DNA from: JAABRU01 sp964534335
Lineage (GTDB): Bacteria; Desulfobacterota; Desulfobacteria; Desulfobacterales; Desulfococcaceae
Direction of reading: 5' to 3'
NCBI GenBank assembly: GCA_964534335.1
Contig: CAZHPS010000414.1
Span: forward strand, 1 to 6,413
DNA length: 6,413 nucleotides
A model generated the notes under the pieces. It saw nothing but the letters and a program-made list of their open reading frames with translations. It made no database searches and was not told where the DNA came from. Below are positions 4,387-6,413 of the stretch, in pieces (position 1 is the first letter of the stretch; each line of letters starts with the position of its first letter). A program made the position numbers and the translations under genes.

Positions 4387-4503
4387 ATATGGAGATTCGA
4401 TTATTCCCTAAATGCGGCAAAATTCATTGAAAATCAGAATATCAGATCTGATGTTCAGGATTTGCTGAAATCTTTTATTATGAAACTTCACGGAACAGAT
4501 GTA

Positions 4504-4665
4504 TACTGATCCAATTTTGGTTTTCTTTGGCACGGAAATTGCCTATGCGCCCAAACAGTTTTTTTCAGCCCGTCTGCGGGCTTTTTCAGGTCAAAAACGG
4601 ATGATTTTTTACTTTCAGACAGTCAGGCAAAAATCATGCCAGATAAAACCAAAATTGTTTCAGTA
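4504..4665 (-). mobile_element. 162-bp MITE-B, copy 2, inserted in the relE-like gene
   Basis: Same length as copy 1 (1920-2081) but inverted, with about eleven differences by eye. The left end TACTGATCCAATTTTGG is conserved; the right end carries two changes (AATTGTTTCAGTA). TA duplicates flank it at 4502-4503 and 4666-4667. The host reading frame is continuous across the removed element, which confirms the boundaries to the base. The imperfect ends suggest an older, perhaps immobile, copy. Confidence 0.93.
4567..4586 (+). terminator. terminator-like hairpin within MITE-B copy 2
   Basis: AGCCCG (4567-4572), a TCTG loop and CGGGCT (4577-4582) are followed by a short T-run ending at 4585. The 6-bp G+C-rich stem and T-run fit a weak intrinsic terminator on the + strand. 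In MITE-B copy 1 the same structure faces the minus strand with one mismatch. Confidence 0.45.
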
Positions 4666-4919
4666 TAAATATTGATGTCAAAAAATTGTGGGGTGAATGG
4701 GAGGGAAGACTGAGAATCAGAAAAGGTAAAATCAGGATTATTTTTACACTGAACAAAGAGGACAGAATTATTTTTGTTGAGAGGGTTGATTTCAGAGGAG
4801 ATGTTTATAAATAAATATTTTTGGACATAACTGTTTCTGATCAAAGTGCATTCAGGCTGTCCGTATTATTTTCAGATGTTTGAATTTTGCAATGAAGCAA
4901 GGGAAACAGTATGTCAACT

Positions 4920-4999
4920 GCGGATTTTTCCTGCGCCTGAATACATTCGTTACCCCATTGAGTTGCTCATCCGCCTGTGGTAAAGTGTATCTCAAACAG
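4920..4999 (+). repeat. R1 dispersed repeat, copy 5 (diverged)
   Basis: GCGGATTTTTCCTGCGCCTG and GGTAAAGTGTATCTCAAACA frame a copy with more changes than the others, including an altered GATCCGGTTTG segment. It lies in a larger duplicated block: TTTCAGATGTTTGAATTTTG upstream and TTTCAGAAAATTGATGTGCT downstream match the surroundings of copy 1. The block as a whole (about 4865-5326) corresponds to about 590-1060. Confidence 0.78.
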
Positions 5000-5078
5000 G
5001 AGACAGAAGGCACTTTTCAGAAAATTGATGTGCTGCTGATTCCGGGACTGAGGAAATAAAAATCTGAAAATACTGAGA

Positions 5079-5351
5079 ATGGATATGTACGAAGACATTG
5101 AGATTGAGGAACGGGTTGACAATCTGGAAACTGTTTTGGGATAGTTTATTGTTCAGACCAATACCAGTCTGAGCAGGCTTTCAGGAGAAATGAGAGACTT
5201 CAAAAACGAGGTGCGCCGGGATCCGAAAGAGATGAACAAAAAATGGGGGGAACTGGCCAGCAAAATGGGAACCCTGGTGGAGGATATTATTGCGCCCGCT
5301 GTCCGGCCTGTGATGGAAAAATATTTGCATACCTGTGGGATTTGCGGGTGA
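5079..5351 (+). pseudogene. decayed 5' duplicate of the coiled-coil/PD-(D/E)XK gene
   Basis: From the ATG at 5079 the frame reads MDMYEDIEIEERVDNLE and stops at TAG 5142-5144, where the intact gene at 807-1445 has GAG (LGEF). Beyond the stop the similarity continues in the same frame (FIVQTNTSLSRLS, MNKKWGELASKMGTLVED, APAVRPVMEKY) to about 5326. There it ends abruptly and the frame closes at TGA 5349-5351. The whole nuclease domain is missing. One 21-bp heptad unit present in the intact copy is absent here. No ribosome binding site as good as GGAGG remains (GAG before ATG). Non-functional as a nuclease; it now serves as the 5' neighbour of the AbiEii-type pair. Confidence 0.87.
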
Positions 5352-5362
5352 AGCAGAATCCC
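5337..5362 (+). promoter_or_regulatory. small stem-loop ahead of the AbiEii-type pair
   Basis: GGGATT (5337-5342) and AATCCC (5357-5362) can pair across a 14-nt loop, just upstream of the GAGAAGGA ribosome binding site of the next gene. It could be an operator or a leader hairpin, but six base pairs also arise by chance. Confidence 0.25.
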
Positions 5363-5379
5363 GGAGAAGGACATTATTT

Positions 5380-5766
5380 ATGGATGAAAAAAATATCAGA
5401 AAACTGCTGAAACCCGTTATATGGGATTATCATACAGACCCTTATGAGGTGTTTGAAGCGGCTTCAGGCAGAAAAGAGCGGGCAGGATATTTCACGCAGG
5501 AGACCGCCCTGATTCGTATGCTGGAGAGGCTTTCCTGGTATGATCTGATAAATCTTTTCGGAATTGACGGACTGACAAAACTGCTTACCAAAGAAATTAT
5601 CAGCCGGATCCGGATCCGGGAACTGCGGGAAAAATATGAATTTGCAAGAAAAATATTACAGGGAGAGCCTGTATCCTTTTCAGGATGGAGTCCTGAATAC
5701 CGTGAAAAAATCAGGCACACCCTTTTATCTCACCGGTGGTACCGCACTCAGCCGGGGGTACTTTAA
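5380..5766 (+). CDS. putative antitoxin upstream of AbiEii-type nucleotidyltransferase
   Basis: 128 residues from the ATG at 5380, preceded by GAGAAGGA with about 7-nt spacing; a GTG at 5335 is also in frame but lies in the junction sequence. The sequence opens DEKNIRKLLKPVIWDYH, continues with RMLERLSWYDLINLFGID, LLTKEIISRIRIRELREKYEF, and ends LLSHRWYRTQPGVL. It looks all-helical. I do not recognise a named domain or a helix-turn-helix of AbiEi type, but proteins of this style (WDYxxxP...LxxLERLxWYxLxxLFG...LLSNRWY) are, from memory, the regular upstream partners of AbiEii-like toxins. Its last 43 codons and stop are also read in another frame by the toxin gene, so the pair is tightly coupled. 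The role as antitoxin is inferred from position. Confidence 0.65.
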   Translation: MDEKNIRKLLKPVIWDYHTDPYEVFEAASGRKERAGYFTQETALIRMLERLSWYDLINLFGIDGLTKLLTKEIISRIRIRELREKYEFARKILQGEPVSFSGWSPEYREKIRHTLLSHRWYRTQPGVL

Positions 5767-6358
5767 TCACAGATATTCTGATGCTCCTGATTTGTTTGTA
5801 AATCAGGATGATAATTATGCTGTATATGTTCAGACTCTGTTCAGGGAGTTTGAATCTGCCCAGGCAGCCGGGCTGTTTTCAATTGATTATAACCGCTTAC
5901 AAAAATATGAGAATTACATGCAGTTTTTTCTGATAAAAACTGTCGGAAATGAGCAGACTGAATTAAAACTTGATCTTGTCAATGATGTGGCATCGCATTA
6001 CGGAGATTTTGAACATCATGGGATACTGGGTAAAATTGACAGTTGGCAGAATATGTTATCCAATAAATTATCAGCGGTATTCAGGTATGAGGCAAAAGAT
6101 ATTGCTGATATTTGGATAATTTCCAAAAACAGGGAATTTGACCGGGTATCTGCAATGCAGGAGGCAAAAACCAAAGAAGCCGGTATTGATCCAATGGTTC
6201 TGTTTAATATTCTGATGTCTTTTCCTGAGAATATGCTTTCTGAGATAAAATGGACAGCATCTGTGCAGCCGGAGATTTTCAGGAAAGAACTGAACCGGAT
6301 TGCAGATGATATTTTACGGGGAAATGAGAATACTCTGGCAGTGAGTGTTCAACAGTAG
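5636..6358 (+). CDS. AbiEii/AbiGii-type nucleotidyltransferase toxin with altered DxD motif
   Basis: 240 residues from ATG 5636 to TAG 6356-6358; the ribosome binding site is weak (CGGGAAAAAT) and translation probably depends on the overlapping upstream gene. FYLTGGTALSRGYFNHRYS (30-48) is the nucleotidyltransferase GGTA...HR motif. Next comes SDAPDLFVNQ (48-57), where the family has SDDLDLFVN: A50 and P51 replace the first catalytic aspartate and the residue after it. KLDLVND (111-117) with the third acidic residue and NKLSAVFRYEAKDIADI (143-159) are normal. AbiEii toxins transfer nucleotides to a substrate such as tRNA in TA and abortive-infection systems. Without the first aspartate of DxD, metal binding should fail, so this may be an inactivated toxin with an otherwise full-length frame, unless D49 can replace the lost residue. 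From 6359 to the window end I see only A/T-rich sequence and no terminator. Confidence 0.85.
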   Translation: MNLQEKYYRESLYPFQDGVLNTVKKSGTPFYLTGGTALSRGYFNHRYSDAPDLFVNQDDNYAVYVQTLFREFESAQAAGLFSIDYNRLQKYENYMQFFLIKTVGNEQTELKLDLVNDVASHYGDFEHHGILGKIDSWQNMLSNKLSAVFRYEAKDIADIWIISKNREFDRVSAMQEAKTKEAGIDPMVLFNILMSFPENMLSEIKWTASVQPEIFRKELNRIADDILRGNENTLAVSVQQ

Positions 6359-6413
6359 TAAGTAAGTTTCCATAAATCTTCATGTATAATAAAATTTTAA
6401 AAAATGTATTTTT

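Larger units (their letters stand above)
4387..4814 (+). pseudogene. RelE-like toxin gene split by MITE-B
   Basis: Before the MITE the frame reads WRFDYSLNAAKFIENQ and ends KSFIMKLHGTDV. After it the frame reads NIDVKKLWGEWEG, RLRIRKGKIRIIF, RIIFVERVDFRGDVYK and TAA at 4812-4814. Joining the halves at the duplicated TA gives HGTDV-NIDVKKLWGEWEG in frame, a normal RelE/ParE-fold protein of about 87 residues. The basic RxRxGKxRIIF strand and the VxFRGDVY end match the ribosome-dependent mRNA interferase family. With the MITE present, translation ends at a TGA (4507-4509) just inside it. There is a second lesion: the frame has no ATG, GTG or TTG before WRF; ATA follows the antitoxin stop, and the nearby ATGs at 4383 and 4389 are in another frame. 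The toxin is therefore dead. Confidence 0.9.

Noticed and set aside
640..4999. R1 repeats as integron attC sites separating TA cassettes
   Set aside because: Cassette-like spacing suggested it, but R1 lacks the paired inverted core sites (RYYYAAC/GTTRRRY) and overall palindromic fold of attC, and no integrase is visible.
640..4999. CRISPR array
   Set aside because: Repeats are about 80 bp, diverged, and 0.7-1.5 kb apart with genes between; spacing and length do not fit CRISPR.

Overview
The window looks like an accessory, repeat-rich stretch of a bacterial chromosome of moderate-to-low G+C. It is packed with small toxin-antitoxin (TA) type modules, gene fragments and short non-autonomous mobile elements. 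The style (dispersed ~80-bp repeats, TA-flanked MITEs, AbiEii, RelE, VapC and TumE-type pairs, PD-(D/E)XK proteins) recalls filamentous sulfate-reducing Desulfobacterota such as Desulfonema, or cyanobacteria. This is an inference from style only; there is no rRNA or core gene to fix it. All convincing genes lie on the + strand.

Layout. (1) 1-548: the tail of an unidentified reading frame, then the C-terminal part of an extended-SDR sugar-nucleotide epimerase that has lost its Rossmann and catalytic half. (2) 549-1755: a small hairpin repeat, R1 repeat copy 1, a PD-(D/E)XK nuclease-like gene with an N-terminal coiled coil, then R1 copy 2. R1 copy 2 is split by a 127-bp MITE at a TA dinucleotide. 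(3) 1756-2910: a 162-bp MITE whose right junction creates a TATAAT box just upstream of an apparently intact TumA/TumE-like pair, followed by a 72-bp inverted-repeat element. (4) 2911-3809: R1 copy 3, an intact VapB-like antitoxin, a VapC (PIN) toxin cut off after about 45 residues, and the C-terminal part of a phosphoribosyltransferase. (5) 3810-4814: R1 copy 4, an intact RelB-like antitoxin with an excellent ribosome binding site, and a RelE-like toxin split by a second copy of the 162-bp MITE. Removing the MITE and one TA restores the toxin frame. (6) 4815-6413: a decayed duplicate of the leader, R1 repeat and N-terminus of the nuclease gene, then an AbiEii-type pair in which antitoxin and toxin overlap by 131 nt in different frames. 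The toxin's DxD catalytic motif appears changed to A-P-D.

How it fits together. The recurring R1 repeat sits at the boundaries between small cassettes (nuclease, VapBC, RelBE, nuclease duplicate plus AbiEii), so the region reads like an array assembled and shuffled through R1. In three of four TA pairs the antitoxin frame is intact while the toxin is truncated, split or mutated at its active site; only the TumE-type pair looks complete. This is the pattern expected if toxin loss is tolerated while antitoxins stay useful. R1, with a weak promoter-like sequence, and the MITEs, with outward TATAAT and an internal terminator, may also shape transcription of these modules.
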